The position numbers were made by a program, and so were the translations under genes. Below the pieces are notes generated by a model that searched no databases, had not been told where the DNA came from, and saw only the letters and a program-made list of their open reading frames with translations. This document shows positions 47,025 to 56,361 of a stretch of 64,000 nt of DNA, piece after piece (positions within the stretch are counted from its first letter, which is position 1; every line of letters starts with the position of its first letter). The DNA is from Paenibacillus marchantiae. Its GTDB lineage: Bacteria > Bacillota > Bacilli > Paenibacillales > Paenibacillaceae. The stretch covers positions 6,200,001 to 6,264,000 of the forward strand of contig NZ_CP118270.1 in the NCBI RefSeq assembly GCF_028771845.1, given 5' to 3'.

Positions 47025-47981
47025 TTATTGCCCCATGGAGACGGGCACTCGAACCTGTTGAAGTACGGATTTTAATACAGCCTCGGAGCTCATGCTGTCC
47101 AGTCTCGATTCGGGACGCAGCACGATCCGATGGGAGATGACATAAGGTGCCATCGTTTTCACGTCATCCGGAAGCACGTAGTCACGTTCCTGCAAAAAGG
47201 CAAAAGCCTTCACGGCCATCATAAATGAAATGGCTGCCCGCGGGCTGGCGCCCAGCAATACGGATGGGTGGGAGCGAGTTTTGCGAACCACATCAAGCAG
47301 ATAATCCATGACCGGATCACCGATGAATACTTCCTTGATTTCCTGTTGAATGGCTGATATCTGATCCATATGGGTTACGGATTCAAGCCGATCAACAGGC
47401 TGACCCGACTGATGCTGCTTCAGCAACGTTTTCTCGATATCCTTGTCGGGATAACCCAGACTTATTTTCAACATAAACCGGTCCAATTGCGCTTCCGGCA
47501 ATGTGTACGTTCCTTCAAAATCGATTGGATTCTGGGTTGCACAGAGCATAAATGGATGAGGCAGATCATACGTATCGCCATCTACCGTCACACTGCGCTC
47601 TTCCATGACTTCCAGCAAAGCGGACTGCGTTTTGGTAGTTGCCCGGTTAATCTCGTCTGCCAGCAAAATGTTGGTCATGACCGGACCTGGACGGAAGTAA
47701 AAGCGCTCGTCACGTGGATGGAACACGGATACCCCCGTGATGTCACTTGGTAAAATATCAGGATTACATTGAATGCGGCGGTACTCTCCGCGCATGGATT
47801 TCGATAACGCTTTAACCAACTGCGTCTTGCCTGTTCCTGGTACGTCTTCAATCAGAACGTGTCCGCCTGCAAGCAAAGCTGTGAGCAAAAGTTGAATTTC
47901 AAAGGATTTCCCCATTATGCATGATTCCAGATTAGAACGAACTGCTGATATGATTTGGATCGACTCTTTGCGCACAGGCAT
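47025..47981 (-). CDS. MoxR-type AAA+ ATPase
   Basis: A protein of 318 residues. Walker A is EDVPGTGKTQLVKAL, Walker B LLADEINRATTKTQ, sensor 1 LCATQNPIDFEG. MoxR proteins act as chaperones for vWA-domain partners, here the DUF58 protein encoded next. The ATG with AGGAGG 8-9 nt upstream is used; the open frame reaches 23 codons further without support. First gene of the three-gene operon. Confidence 0.92.
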   Translation of the reverse strand: MPVRKESIQIISAVRSNLESCIMGKSFEIQLLLTALLAGGHVLIEDVPGTGKTQLVKALSKSMRGEYRRIQCNPDILPSDITGVSVFHPRDERFYFRPGPVMTNILLADEINRATTKTQSALLEVMEERSVTVDGDTYDLPHPFMLCATQNPIDFEGTYTLPEAQLDRFMLKISLGYPDKDIEKTLLKQHQSGQPVDRLESVTHMDQISAIQQEIKEVFIGDPVMDYLLDVVRKTRSHPSVLLGASPRAAISFMMAVKAFAFLQERDYVLPDDVKTMAPYVISHRIVLRPESRLDSMSSEAVLKSVLQQVRVPVSMGQ

Positions 47982-48113
47982 ATGGTCTAACCTCCTAAAA
48001 AAGCATACAGATTTCCTTTTATTGTACATGATCCAAGGGCGCGAGTACACTCGAAGGAACTCATAATTTGTTTCCAGCCGTCAGATTCACCGCAGTTATC
48101 GCATGATTACGAC

Positions 48114-48149
48114 AAAAAGAGGCCCGGATAGAAGTTATCCGAAGCCTCT
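48114..48149 (-). terminator. Terminator of the spoVA operon
   Basis: AGAGGCTTCGGAT and ATCCGGGCCTCT form a stem followed by TTTTTGTC on the minus strand, 40 bases after the spoVAE stop. Confidence 0.75.
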
Positions 48150-48188
48150 GCTGATTCCATATATAATGGCTAGCTCTGCCATGCTCTG

Positions 48189-48539
48189 TTACCCTTTCGG
48201 CCGAACCACCAATGCCGCGAGAAAAGAAAAGATAATCGCTGAGGAAATACCCGCCGCGGTCAAATCGAATATCCCCGTAATGACACCGATCCATCCCTCT
48301 TTCTCCAGTTCCGTCAATGCCCCGTGCACGAGGGAGTTACCAAAACTGGTAATGGGGATGGAAGCTCCTGCCCCTGCAAATTTGACGAGTGGATCATACA
48401 GCCCAAACGCATCCGCAACCGCACCAGCCACAACAAGTGTACTCATTGTATGTGCAGGAGTCAGTTTGACACCATCCATCAGAAGTTGTCCCACGACACA
48501 TATCAACCCGCCAACAATAAATGCCCATAAAAACTGCAT
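48189..48539 (-). CDS. spoVAE: Stage V sporulation protein AE (SpoVAEB type)
   Basis: A small membrane protein of 116 residues with four hydrophobic segments (FLWAFIVGGLICVVGQLL, TLVVAGAVADAFGLY, GVITGIFDLTAAGISSAIIFSF). It is part of the SpoVA channel that moves dipicolinic acid into the spore. GGAGGG precedes the ATG; it starts three bases after the spoVAD stop. Confidence 0.92.
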   Translation of the reverse strand: MQFLWAFIVGGLICVVGQLLMDGVKLTPAHTMSTLVVAGAVADAFGLYDPLVKFAGAGASIPITSFGNSLVHGALTELEKEGWIGVITGIFDLTAAGISSAIIFSFLAALVVRPKG

Positions 48540-48542
48540 CCT

Positions 48543-49559
48543 TTATCCCTCCTTTTCTATGGCTACGGCATGCGCAATACAAGGAATGCTCTCGCCCTGC
48601 TGATATGAAAGTGGAGACAACAATGCACCGGTAGCGACCACTAATACCTTATTGAGTTCACCCTTTTGCATCCGGTTCAAAATGTGACCGTAAGTCACTG
48701 TTGCAGAACATCCACAGCCACTGCCTCCAGCGACAACGTAAGGTTGCTTCTCCCGATCATAAATCATCAGTCCGCAGTCATTGAAAACCGTCTGTTCCAT
48801 GGGAATACCCTCTTTTTGCAGCAATTCTTTGGTAATGGGAAGTCCCACGGATGCCAGATCGCCTGTCACAATGAGATCATAATAACCGGGTTCCAACCCT
48901 GTATCCCGAAAATGGGAAACGATAGTATCCGCTGCCGCAGGCGCCATCGCAGATCCCATGTTAAACGGATCTTTGATGCCCATATCCATAATTCGACCAA
49001 TAGTCGCTTTGGTAACTACAGGACCTTCGCCGGTACGAGAAACCACACCACAGCCAGAACCGGTGACCGTATACTGCGCATATGGCGGCTTCTGGGAACC
49101 ATATTCCGTTGGATAACGAAATTGCTTTTCCACCGTACAGTTGTGACTCACCGTACCCGCGAGTACATAATCCCCTGCACCCGAGTCCACAATGAGTGAG
49201 GCGAGAGCCAACGTTTCCATCGACGTTGAACAGGCACCAAATACCCCCAGATAGGGTACACCCAACTTGCGGGCAGAAAAGGAACTACTTATAATCTGAT
49301 TCATCAGATCTCCACCAACAAAGAACTGAAGCTCTTCTTTTGTGATATTCGCATTGATTAATGCCATTTGGGAAGCCTGTTCAAGAAGCTTGCGTTCTGC
49401 CTTTTCCCAGGTTTTCTCCCCAATTTCCAAATTGTCATACACATAATCAAAATCTGATGTTAGAGGCCCTTTGCCTTCATCCGGTCCTACGACTGCCGAT
49501 CTGCCGATAATCCGTGGACGGTTCTCAAATTGCCAGGTTTGTTGGCCCAAGCGTTTCAT
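48543..49559 (-). CDS. spoVAD: Stage V sporulation protein AD
   Basis: A protein of 338 residues with a thiolase-like fold that binds dipicolinic acid. Recognised by KRLGQQTWQFENRPRIIG at the start, FGACSTSMETLALASL and GGSGCGCSATVTYGHIL. The ATG at 49,559 overlaps the spoVAC stop as ATGA; the longer open frame upstream is a shadow of spoVAC. Central member of the spoVAC-AD-AE operon. Confidence 0.94.
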   Translation of the reverse strand: MKRLGQQTWQFENRPRIIGRSAVVGPDEGKGPLTSDFDYVYDNLEIGEKTWEKAERKLLEQASQMALINANITKEELQFFVGGDLMNQIISSSFSARKLGVPYLGVFGACSTSMETLALASLIVDSGAGDYVLAGTVSHNCTVEKQFRYPTEYGSQKPPYAQYTVTGSGCGVVSRTGEGPVVTKATIGRIMDMGIKDPFNMGSAMAPAAADTIVSHFRDTGLEPGYYDLIVTGDLASVGLPITKELLQKEGIPMEQTVFNDCGLMIYDREKQPYVVAGGSGCGCSATVTYGHILNRMQKGELNKVLVVATGALLSPLSYQQGESIPCIAHAVAIEKEG

Positions 49560-50059
49560 AGATGTCCACCTCCGAAGCCGAGGATGGCGTATACAATCCC
49601 CACGATAAAGGCAGCAACGACACCAAACACGATAACTGAGCCTGCCAGCTTGAACATGTTGGCACCAACCCCAAGCACGAGTCCCTCGGCGCGATGCTCC
49701 AGTGCTGCCGAACACATGGAGTTGGCAAACCCGGTGACAGGGACAGCCGTTCCAGCACCCGCCCATTGTGCCATTTTATCGTAGACACCGAGGCAAGTCA
49801 GGATGACTGAAATGAGGATCATGACCGCAACGGTTGGACTGGCAGCTTCTTTCGATGTCATGTCAAACCCGGCCATAAACGCTTCCTGGATAGCCTGTCC
49901 AATGACGCAGATGAATCCGCCGACGAAGAATGCCTTAATACAGTTCGTCCAGATTGGACGGGCAGGCTCATGTTTTTTGGCGACTTTTTTATATTCCTGT
50001 TCACTGATGGACAGGGATGATGATGATTTTTTACTACTACCCTTAGTTTGAGCTGGCAA
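49556..50059 (-). CDS. spoVAC: Stage V sporulation protein AC
   Basis: A protein of 167 residues. A Ser/Lys-rich start is followed by EQEYKKVAKKHEPARPIWTNCIKAFFVGGFICVIGQ, then further membrane segments. SpoVAC is a mechanosensitive-type channel for dipicolinate release on germination. TTG is the likely start, with GGGAGGT 8 nt upstream; an in-frame ATG 25 codons earlier lacks a site. A sigma-G-like promoter (GAATA, 17 bases, CATGCAG) lies upstream but fits only partly. Confidence 0.9.
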   Translation of the reverse strand: MPAQTKGSSKKSSSSLSISEQEYKKVAKKHEPARPIWTNCIKAFFVGGFICVIGQAIQEAFMAGFDMTSKEAASPTVAVMILISVILTCLGVYDKMAQWAGAGTAVPVTGFANSMCSAALEHRAEGLVLGVGANMFKLAGSVIVFGVVAAFIVGIVYAILGFGGGHL

Positions 50060-50249
50060 GATACAGAACCTCCCTTGAAATGAAAATAAGTCAACAGATG
50101 TGACTGCATGTACTGTGTGTAATCCTGTATTCATTGTTTGTTAAGGTTGGGAAAGTTATGTATCCGGCGAAAGACAGCATATGTTTCCAGCACGATTAAG
50201 CTGCCGAATGAGATGAGTCGCTCAGCGCCGGATCAGAGGTCTGTGAAAT

Positions 50250-50333
50250 TTATAAATAAAGCAGAATGATCACGAGCAAAATAAAAAGGACGATACAAAG
50301 GATGGTTTCATTGCCTTCATCGGGTGGCGTCAT
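50250..50333 (-). CDS. Tiny membrane peptide, possibly sporulation-related
   Basis: A peptide of 27 residues: a hydrophilic start (MTPPDEGNETI) then one membrane helix (LCIVLFILLVIILLYL). It resembles the very short YjcZ-type sporulation peptides in layout only. AAGGAG lies 13 nt before the ATG, a long spacing. It is upstream of, and on the same strand as, spoVAC. Confidence 0.4.
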   Translation of the reverse strand: MTPPDEGNETILCIVLFILLVIILLYL

Positions 50334-50675
50334 CTATTGTCCCAGCTCCTTCCTGTTGTGAGGCAAGTGAAATTAGTGGGTCATTAAATACCTTATGGAA
50401 TACTGGTTAAGCAAAACGGTTCCTTACTATATGCATATTCAATGCAGCTGCTTGGCGACTGTGCTTGGTGCGGATTTTATGGCCCGATGAAACATTAAAC
50501 GAGCAACCATTCATGCCTGAGATACGTGACATAACCATGGACAATTACTTGCGCAAGGTTCATACTGTAGTGTGACCAGTGGTTAAATAAAACGTTCTTC
50601 TCTTCCGAAGGACAACAGTCCGGCAGCCGTTCTGCTGAGACCTGATCTACATACAAGCAGAGGAGTTGTCGACAC
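50334..50675. other. Intergenic region before the M42 peptidase gene
   Basis: About 340 bases with no credible gene. The promoter of the peptidase gene must be here, but no clear -35/-10 pair stands out. The ribosome site GGAG precedes the gene start. Confidence 0.4.
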
Positions 50676-51749
50676 ATGAATCAAAAAACGTTGGAAATGT
50701 TTCGCACGTTAACGGAATTCCCTTCCGTTTCCGGGTTTGAACGCGAGCTTCGCGGATGGATGAAAGAACAAATGTCTCCTTATACGGATGAATTTGTCCA
50801 GGATCGCTTGGGCAGCCTTTTTGGCGTATTGCGGGGAGAGGAGTCCGGACCCAAAGTCATGGTTGCAGGTCACTTCGACGAAGTTGGTTTCATGACCACA
50901 GGCATTACGGAAACAGGCATGATCAAATTCCGCCCACTCGGTGGATGGTGGAGTCAGGCTGTGCTGTCTCAACGTCTGGAACTCATCACTCCGGATCGCC
51001 GGATTACAGGGGTTGTTGGTTCAACACCTACTCATCTACTCGATGAATCCCAGCGTAATAAACCGGTTGATCTTAACCATATGTACTTGGATATTGGTGC
51101 GGATAACCGTGCAGAAGCAGAGTCTTGGGGCATTCACCCGGGCATGCAGATCGTGCCGATCTGTGAGTTCACACCGATGGCTAACCCGAAGAAAATCATG
51201 GCAAAAGCATGGGATAACCGTTACGGCGTAGGACTTGCACTTGAGCTAGTTGAAGCATTGCATAAAGAAAAATTGCCAAACACCCTCTATTGCGGTGCAA
51301 CAGTCCAAGAAGAATTGGGACTACGCGGTGCACGCACGGCTGCCAATCTAATTGAACCGGATATTTTCTTTGCACTGGACTGCAGTGCCGCGAATGATAT
51401 GACAGGAGACAAACAATCATTCGGACATATTGGACAAGGCGCTTTACTGCGTATCTTCGACCCGGGCATGTTTACCCATCGTGGTATTGTTGAATATGTT
51501 CAGGACACAGCATCAACAAATCAGATCAAAATGCAATATTTCATCTCTCCTGGCGGTACGGATGCCGGAGCGGTTCATTTGAGCGGTATCGGTGTGCCTT
51601 CAACGGTAATTGGCATCTGCGCCCGTTACATTCATACTTCTTCTTCCATCATTCATACGGATGACTATGATGCGGCAAAAGAGTTGCTCGTGAAACTGGT
51701 GAAGGGTCTGGATCAGACAACACTGAACACGATTATCGGAAACGCGTAA
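50676..51749 (+). CDS. M42-family metal aminopeptidase
   Basis: A two-metal exopeptidase of 357 residues (YsdC/glutamyl aminopeptidase group). Metal and catalytic residues: AGHFDEVGFM (His, Asp), WDNRYGVGLAL (bridging Asp), VQEELGLRGA (Glu pair), ALDCSAANDM (Asp) and ARYIHTSSSIIH (His). It forms tetrahedral cytosolic particles in relatives and degrades short peptides. A strong terminator follows. Confidence 0.93.
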   Translation: MNQKTLEMFRTLTEFPSVSGFERELRGWMKEQMSPYTDEFVQDRLGSLFGVLRGEESGPKVMVAGHFDEVGFMTTGITETGMIKFRPLGGWWSQAVLSQRLELITPDRRITGVVGSTPTHLLDESQRNKPVDLNHMYLDIGADNRAEAESWGIHPGMQIVPICEFTPMANPKKIMAKAWDNRYGVGLALELVEALHKEKLPNTLYCGATVQEELGLRGARTAANLIEPDIFFALDCSAANDMTGDKQSFGHIGQGALLRIFDPGMFTHRGIVEYVQDTASTNQIKMQYFISPGGTDAGAVHLSGIGVPSTVIGICARYIHTSSSIIHTDDYDAAKELLVKLVKGLDQTTLNTIIGNA

Positions 51750-51759
51750 CTTTTTCTAT

Positions 51760-51793
51760 AGAAGATGCCCTGATTTTCAGGGCATCTTTTTTG
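51760..51793 (+). terminator. Terminator of the peptidase gene
   Basis: AAGATGCCCTGA and TCAGGGCATCTT form a perfect 12-bp stem with a 3-base loop followed by TTTT, shortly after the stop codon. Confidence 0.85.
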
Positions 51794-51854
51794 ATGTTTA
51801 GAACACGAAATCCGTCCTAAAGATGAAGGGGAAATTAAGATGTAGTGATGAATT

Positions 51855-51889
51855 GCAAAATGCCAGCCTCTGCATAAGCAGAAGCTGGC
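51855..51889 (-). terminator. Terminator of the YdjM-like gene
   Basis: GCCAGCTTCTGC and GCAGAGGCTGGC form a stem followed by ATTTTGC on the minus strand, 10 bases after the stop codon. Confidence 0.55.
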
Positions 51890-51899
51890 ATGATTTGGT

Positions 51900-52607
51900 T
51901 TACAGAAATAAAGGGGAGAATGCAATCCAGGCCAAAATAAGAGCCAGCACAATGCACACATTTTCCACAACGGCACCATGTTTCGTGCCCGTACTCATGA
52001 GATTGATTCTTATACGCCACTTGAGTGGTGGCAATGGACGAATGCCGCGATTCGTCAACGAATCTGCCAATAGATGCATGACATAGGCTGTGCCTCCAGC
52101 TACCCAGATCTCAGGCCCCTGCAAATGAGTTGTACTGTAGAGCAACCCAGTCCATACGGCGGTTCCATATAATGTGTGTGTCAATCCCCTGTGGGTTAAG
52201 GTGGTACACAGCATTAACAGACTGCCAGCAATTAGATTCCATGGTGCGAATGCATGCCCATAGAATACAAGTCCCAATCCGATTGCAAACATCAACACTT
52301 TGCGCAGGGAACGGGATGGCAGGAAAGATACCATCGCAATCAGAATCGCGAGCAGCAGATTCCATGGTTTCGCCTGAACATAGAAGTACACAAATACGGC
52401 GACAGGCAGCAGAATTGTCTGTAACAGCCGAATGAGGCTGTTCGGCAACGCCTTGGATACCAATAGTGAATTGGGCTCATCAATGTCTGGTAGGAGCGAA
52501 CCGATCAGAGCCACGGTAACCGCCGGTGCAGTCACAGTCATACCGGCCAATTGCAGAACAGAGAGGGATACAGTGGTCCCGATAATCAGGTGGGATCTTC
52601 CCATCAT
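51900..52607 (-). CDS. YdjM-family membrane-bound metal-dependent hydrolase
   Basis: A protein of 235 residues of the YdjM type. GRSHLIIGTTVSLSV at the N-terminus and SLLPDIDEPNS hold the family His/Asp residues, with THRGLTHTLYGT and HLLADSLTNRGIRPL later; several membrane segments lie between. The biochemical role is not settled; some members respond to DNA damage. The ATG with AAGGAAG upstream is preferred to an open-frame extension of 27 codons. Confidence 0.85.
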   Translation of the reverse strand: MMGRSHLIIGTTVSLSVLQLAGMTVTAPAVTVALIGSLLPDIDEPNSLLVSKALPNSLIRLLQTILLPVAVFVYFYVQAKPWNLLLAILIAMVSFLPSRSLRKVLMFAIGLGLVFYGHAFAPWNLIAGSLLMLCTTLTHRGLTHTLYGTAVWTGLLYSTTHLQGPEIWVAGGTAYVMHLLADSLTNRGIRPLPPLKWRIRINLMSTGTKHGAVVENVCIVLALILAWIAFSPLFL

Positions 52608-52858
52608 GGTGCAAAAACTTCCTTTCGAAGAAATAGGGAACATAAACTGCCCACTCCAGATTTTACAACGAAAACAATATAAGAACAATAGTTCGCATTT
52701 CTTAATTTACTTACTCCACACCGTGTAATTACGATGGGATCTATGGGCAGACTAATATGTGAACTGATTTTACCTTTACCTCATACGGCGTTAATCCTGT
52801 GTTAACATCACTGGTGTATAGTCGGTTCATACCCAACCAACAAAGGATGATTACTTAT

Positions 52859-53488
52859 ATGGGAATTCATACGTACTTTAGATCACTCAACGATCTCGAA
52901 CGCATTATTCGTACGCCGGGGAAATTCAAGTTCGAGGAACACAGCGTATCCGCCCACTCCTGGAAAGTCGTGCAGTATGCCAAAACACTCGCCGATATTG
53001 AGGAACAGCATGGGGTCGCCATCGATTGGAAGAAGCTTTACGAAATCACCAGCAGTCATGATTATGGTGAAATTTTCATCGGTGATATCAAAACGCCGGT
53101 TAAACATTATTCACTGGAGCTTCGTTCGATGCTACAGCAGGTAGAAGAAGGCATGGTTGAGCATTTTATTAACGAAAATATTCCTGAAGAGTTCCAGCCG
53201 ATTTTCCGTAGACAGCTGCGTGAAGGCAAAGACAATTCTGTCGAAGGACTTATTCTGGAAGTGGCAGACAAAATGGATCAGGTATACGAAGCGTTTGCTG
53301 AACTGCAGCGTGGCAATACAGAAAAGGAATTTATCGTGATGTACCGATATGCCCTGATCAAAATCAAAAATATTGACCTCCACTGTGTACACTATTTCCT
53401 CGAACATATTCTCCCCGACATCATTGAGGAAGGTAACCGCTCCCCATTTGATATCCGCCAAATCACAGAAGATGCTTTGTTACAATAA
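52859..53488 (+). CDS. YfbR-like HD-domain hydrolase
   Basis: A protein of 209 residues. Metal ligands of the HD superfamily are seen in FEEHSVSAHSWKVV (His), ITSSHDYGEIFIGDI (His-Asp) and LEVADKMDQVYEAF (Asp). YfbR of E. coli is a 5'-deoxynucleotidase; the same type of activity is probable. AAAGGATG lies before the ATG; a start 20 codons earlier is not supported. Confidence 0.85.
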   Translation: MGIHTYFRSLNDLERIIRTPGKFKFEEHSVSAHSWKVVQYAKTLADIEEQHGVAIDWKKLYEITSSHDYGEIFIGDIKTPVKHYSLELRSMLQQVEEGMVEHFINENIPEEFQPIFRRQLREGKDNSVEGLILEVADKMDQVYEAFAELQRGNTEKEFIVMYRYALIKIKNIDLHCVHYFLEHILPDIIEEGNRSPFDIRQITEDALLQ

Positions 53489-53514
53489 TCAGCTCCAGTC
53501 ATCGTGGTTCTTCA

Positions 53515-53541
53515 AGAGCCATGGACAGGGCTTTTTTTCGT
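53515..53541 (+). terminator. Weak terminator after the YfbR-like gene
   Basis: AGCC and GGCT flank an 8-base loop followed by T7; a short stem but a good T run. Confidence 0.45.
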
Positions 53542-54299
53542 TATTGTAACCTTTGGCGATACTCGCTGGGATACAGTCCTGTCTTGTTTTTAAAGATACG
53601 GCTAAAATAATGGGAATCACTATATCCCACCGCTTTACCTACTGTCTTGATATCCATATCTTCAAAGGCCGCGAGCATGCGTTTTGCTTCGTTGATTCGA
53701 AGCCCTGTCATGTATTTGAGCGGGGTTTCACCCGTCACCTTTTTGAAACACTTCCCCAGGTAATCTACACTAAAATGCATCTGTCCTGCCATGTCCTGCA
53801 ACGTAATTTCATGCATATAGTTCTGTTTCAGATACAACTTGACTGCCTCTGCGATATCCTCCGGCTTCACCTGTTCATCCAGCATTGCACTAACATGTGC
53901 CAGCGAATCCTCTGCCTTGCCAAGTTTTAATTCCATTGCATCCAGCAGCGATCGAAGCTGTTCTTCCATGAGGGGCTTAAGCAGATAATCCTCCACTTTG
54001 TAACTGATCGCCTGACGTGCAAACTCAAACTCATGGTGGCCGCTAAGGATCACGATCTTGACATGCGGATAGGCAAAATACAGATGTTTCGCCAGTTCCA
54101 GCCCATTCATGACGGGCATCTGAATATCGGTAACGACCAGATCAGGCACTGTATGTTCAATCAGTTCCAATGCTTCCTGTCCATTTCTAGCTTCACCTAT
54201 AACCTCAAACCGTGTGCCCAGCTCGCTGAATTTCCGGGACACGTTGCGGCGAATTAACGCCTCATCTTCCACAATAATGGTTCTATATGTCATCACCAT
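53541..54299 (-). CDS. YesN-type response regulator with AraC output domain
   Basis: A protein of 252 residues. The receiver domain has IIVEDEAL at the N-terminus, the phosphorylated Asp in DLVVTDIQMPVMNG and the conserved Lys in LLKPLMEE. The C-terminal AraC-type pair of helix-turn-helices reads LQDMAGQMHFSVDYLGKCFKK and VGKAVGYSDSHYFSRIFKNKTG. It follows its kinase gene by 5 bases and would control the divergent sugar transporter. Confidence 0.93.
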   Translation of the reverse strand: MVMTYRTIIVEDEALIRRNVSRKFSELGTRFEVIGEARNGQEALELIEHTVPDLVVTDIQMPVMNGLELAKHLYFAYPHVKIVILSGHHEFEFARQAISYKVEDYLLKPLMEEQLRSLLDAMELKLGKAEDSLAHVSAMLDEQVKPEDIAEAVKLYLKQNYMHEITLQDMAGQMHFSVDYLGKCFKKVTGETPLKYMTGLRINEAKRMLAAFEDMDIKTVGKAVGYSDSHYFSRIFKNKTGLYPSEYRQRLQ

Positions 54300-54304
54300 G
54301 AGTT

Positions 54305-56185
54305 TTAACTGTGCTCCTTTCGAATGGAACCGCCAATCGAAATTTTGACGCCGCCAGAAGGTTTATTCGTAATATGCATAAGTGCCGCGGAACCATACCA
54401 TAATTTGAGTCTGATCCAGATGTTTTTCAATCCCATCCCGTTGATCTCAAGTTCAGGCATACGCTCCCACTCCTGTGATTGTTGTATGTACTGTTGGATG
54501 AGCGCGAGCGCCTCAGGTTCCATGCCAGGTCCGTTATCTTCGACGGTCATTAGCCAAGTCTCCTGCAAAGTGTCCAGCTCTCCAATGATATGCAACTTCC
54601 ATGGTGGTGTATCACGCAGTCCATATTTCATGACATTTTCCAGCAAAGGCTGAATTAGCAGCATGGGGACCTGAAGATTTTTCATCAAGTCCGGAACATG
54701 GAATTCATAAAGCAGATCATCTTCGAACCGAATTTTCATACACTCCAAATACCGCTCACAGTAGTCGATTTCTTTTTCCAATGGAACACCGCTTTTGTTC
54801 GGAGTCGAGATGTAACGCAGCATGGATGCAATGTGACCACAGAACGCAACGATCTGTTCATTCATGCCCTCTTCCGCCATGATGCTGATGTTCGTAATGT
54901 TGTTATACAGAAAATGAGGGTTCATCTGGGACTGCAACGCCAGCAACCTGGCATCCGTTTCCTGAGATTTGATCGCCAGCATGTCCTGAAAAGACTGCAC
55001 AAGCTGTTGATTCAATTGGATAAAGGTATCATTCAACTCATCCATTTCACGAATGGAACCCGGATAGTCCAACTTGAACAACTGGCCAGAGTCCTGACCC
55101 GTGGTCAGATCGTGGACGCCAGTTTTCTGAATAATGCGCTGCAAACGATGGAGCGGTAAGGTAACACGTTTGGAGATCAGGTATGAGAGGAGCAGAATAA
55201 GCATCAAGGTAGCTAAAGTTGCCCCCATGAACAGAAGAGCCATGCGATTCAAATTCGCAAACAGGGATTGTTTGGATTGCATCACAATAACCGTCCATCC
55301 GGTCTCCAGCGAGGTCGTGTAGGTCATCATTTGCTTCGAATTTCCATTGGGATCTACGACTTCTTGCATCGTTCCTGGTGGATATTGATCGTTTCGAATC
55401 AAGTTAACAACGTCGGAATGGATTGCATTTAACGGATGTTCATTGGACAAAAAAGGATATAAAAGCTCATGACGTTCATTCAATACATAGACGCTCAGAT
55501 TTTCGTTCCCCGCTTGCACATCGTTTAAATGCTGGAACACGGTTCCTGCATCCTGCAAAATTTCCACTACTCCTTGCGAGACATAATTTCCATCCTTATA
55601 CACCCGGGTAAGGGAAAGATATGGTTTACCTGACTCCCCCTGCCCTGTTGGCATCGGTAATGCCCCACCATCCAGTAAACTTATGACACGCCAGCCATTG
55701 CGCCCCCACGTTTCCTCGTACCACGGTCTTTGGGTCAGATCTACGGACAGCTGTCCATTGAACGCACCGGCCCCCAGCATTTTACCGTTCACATCATAGA
55801 TATTAGCTTGTTTCGCTGTGTTGGAGCTGCTAATGATCGCCAGAATGACATCAATCAGCGTTGTTGTATCCTTGTAAAACGCCGGGTCACTTGTCAGCGT
55901 CTGTTCATTGTCCTCCGCTGGAGATAAATAGTGACTGAAGTGCTCCTTGACCAGATTGGAATATACGATGTTCATGGAGAAATTATTCATTTTGACGATT
56001 TCCTGATCCAGATTGCCTACCATCGAATTCCCCAACTGTTTCTGCTGTTCGGCACTTCGACTACGAATGTCATTGGCAAGAAAAACATACAAGAGACTGG
56101 CCACAATCAATGAAAATACAATAAAGACTGCAGAGTAGTAGGCAAACAGACTTTGCTGAAGCGTTCTGAATCGGTACTTAACCAT
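54305..56185 (-). CDS. YesM-type sensor histidine kinase
   Basis: A protein of 626 residues. The first membrane segment is at residues 13-38 (AYYSAVFIVFSLIVASLLYVFL in outline), followed by a large external sensor domain, a second membrane segment near 310-335 (ALLFMGATLATLMLILLLSYL in outline), a HAMP linker, and the His_kinase motif QMNPHFLYNNI with the phosphorylated His. The ATP-binding N-box is LLENVMKYGL and the G-box DNGPGM. GAGGTG precedes the ATG. It is divergent from the transporter operon that it probably senses for. Confidence 0.93.
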   Translation of the reverse strand: MVKYRFRTLQQSLFAYYSAVFIVFSLIVASLLYVFLANDIRSRSAEQQKQLGNSMVGNLDQEIVKMNNFSMNIVYSNLVKEHFSHYLSPAEDNEQTLTSDPAFYKDTTTLIDVILAIISSSNTAKQANIYDVNGKMLGAGAFNGQLSVDLTQRPWYEETWGRNGWRVISLLDGGALPMPTGQGESGKPYLSLTRVYKDGNYVSQGVVEILQDAGTVFQHLNDVQAGNENLSVYVLNERHELLYPFLSNEHPLNAIHSDVVNLIRNDQYPPGTMQEVVDPNGNSKQMMTYTTSLETGWTVIVMQSKQSLFANLNRMALLFMGATLATLMLILLLSYLISKRVTLPLHRLQRIIQKTGVHDLTTGQDSGQLFKLDYPGSIREMDELNDTFIQLNQQLVQSFQDMLAIKSQETDARLLALQSQMNPHFLYNNITNISIMAEEGMNEQIVAFCGHIASMLRYISTPNKSGVPLEKEIDYCERYLECMKIRFEDDLLYEFHVPDLMKNLQVPMLLIQPLLENVMKYGLRDTPPWKLHIIGELDTLQETWLMTVEDNGPGMEPEALALIQQYIQQSQEWERMPELEINGMGLKNIWIRLKLWYGSAALMHITNKPSGGVKISIGGSIRKEHS

Positions 56186-56361
56186 CTCACACCTCGTTAT
56201 CGGATGATGTCTTGCAACTTACTCGAAAATGTCCACCCAACAGAACGCTTTTGTCTATTGAGCGCATTCTTCGTTCCGCGTAAAGTTATTCACATAAGAA
56301 TACGCTTACATGAAGCGTTTCGGCAAGATCTATTATTCTTTATTCCATGGGAGGTTCATTG

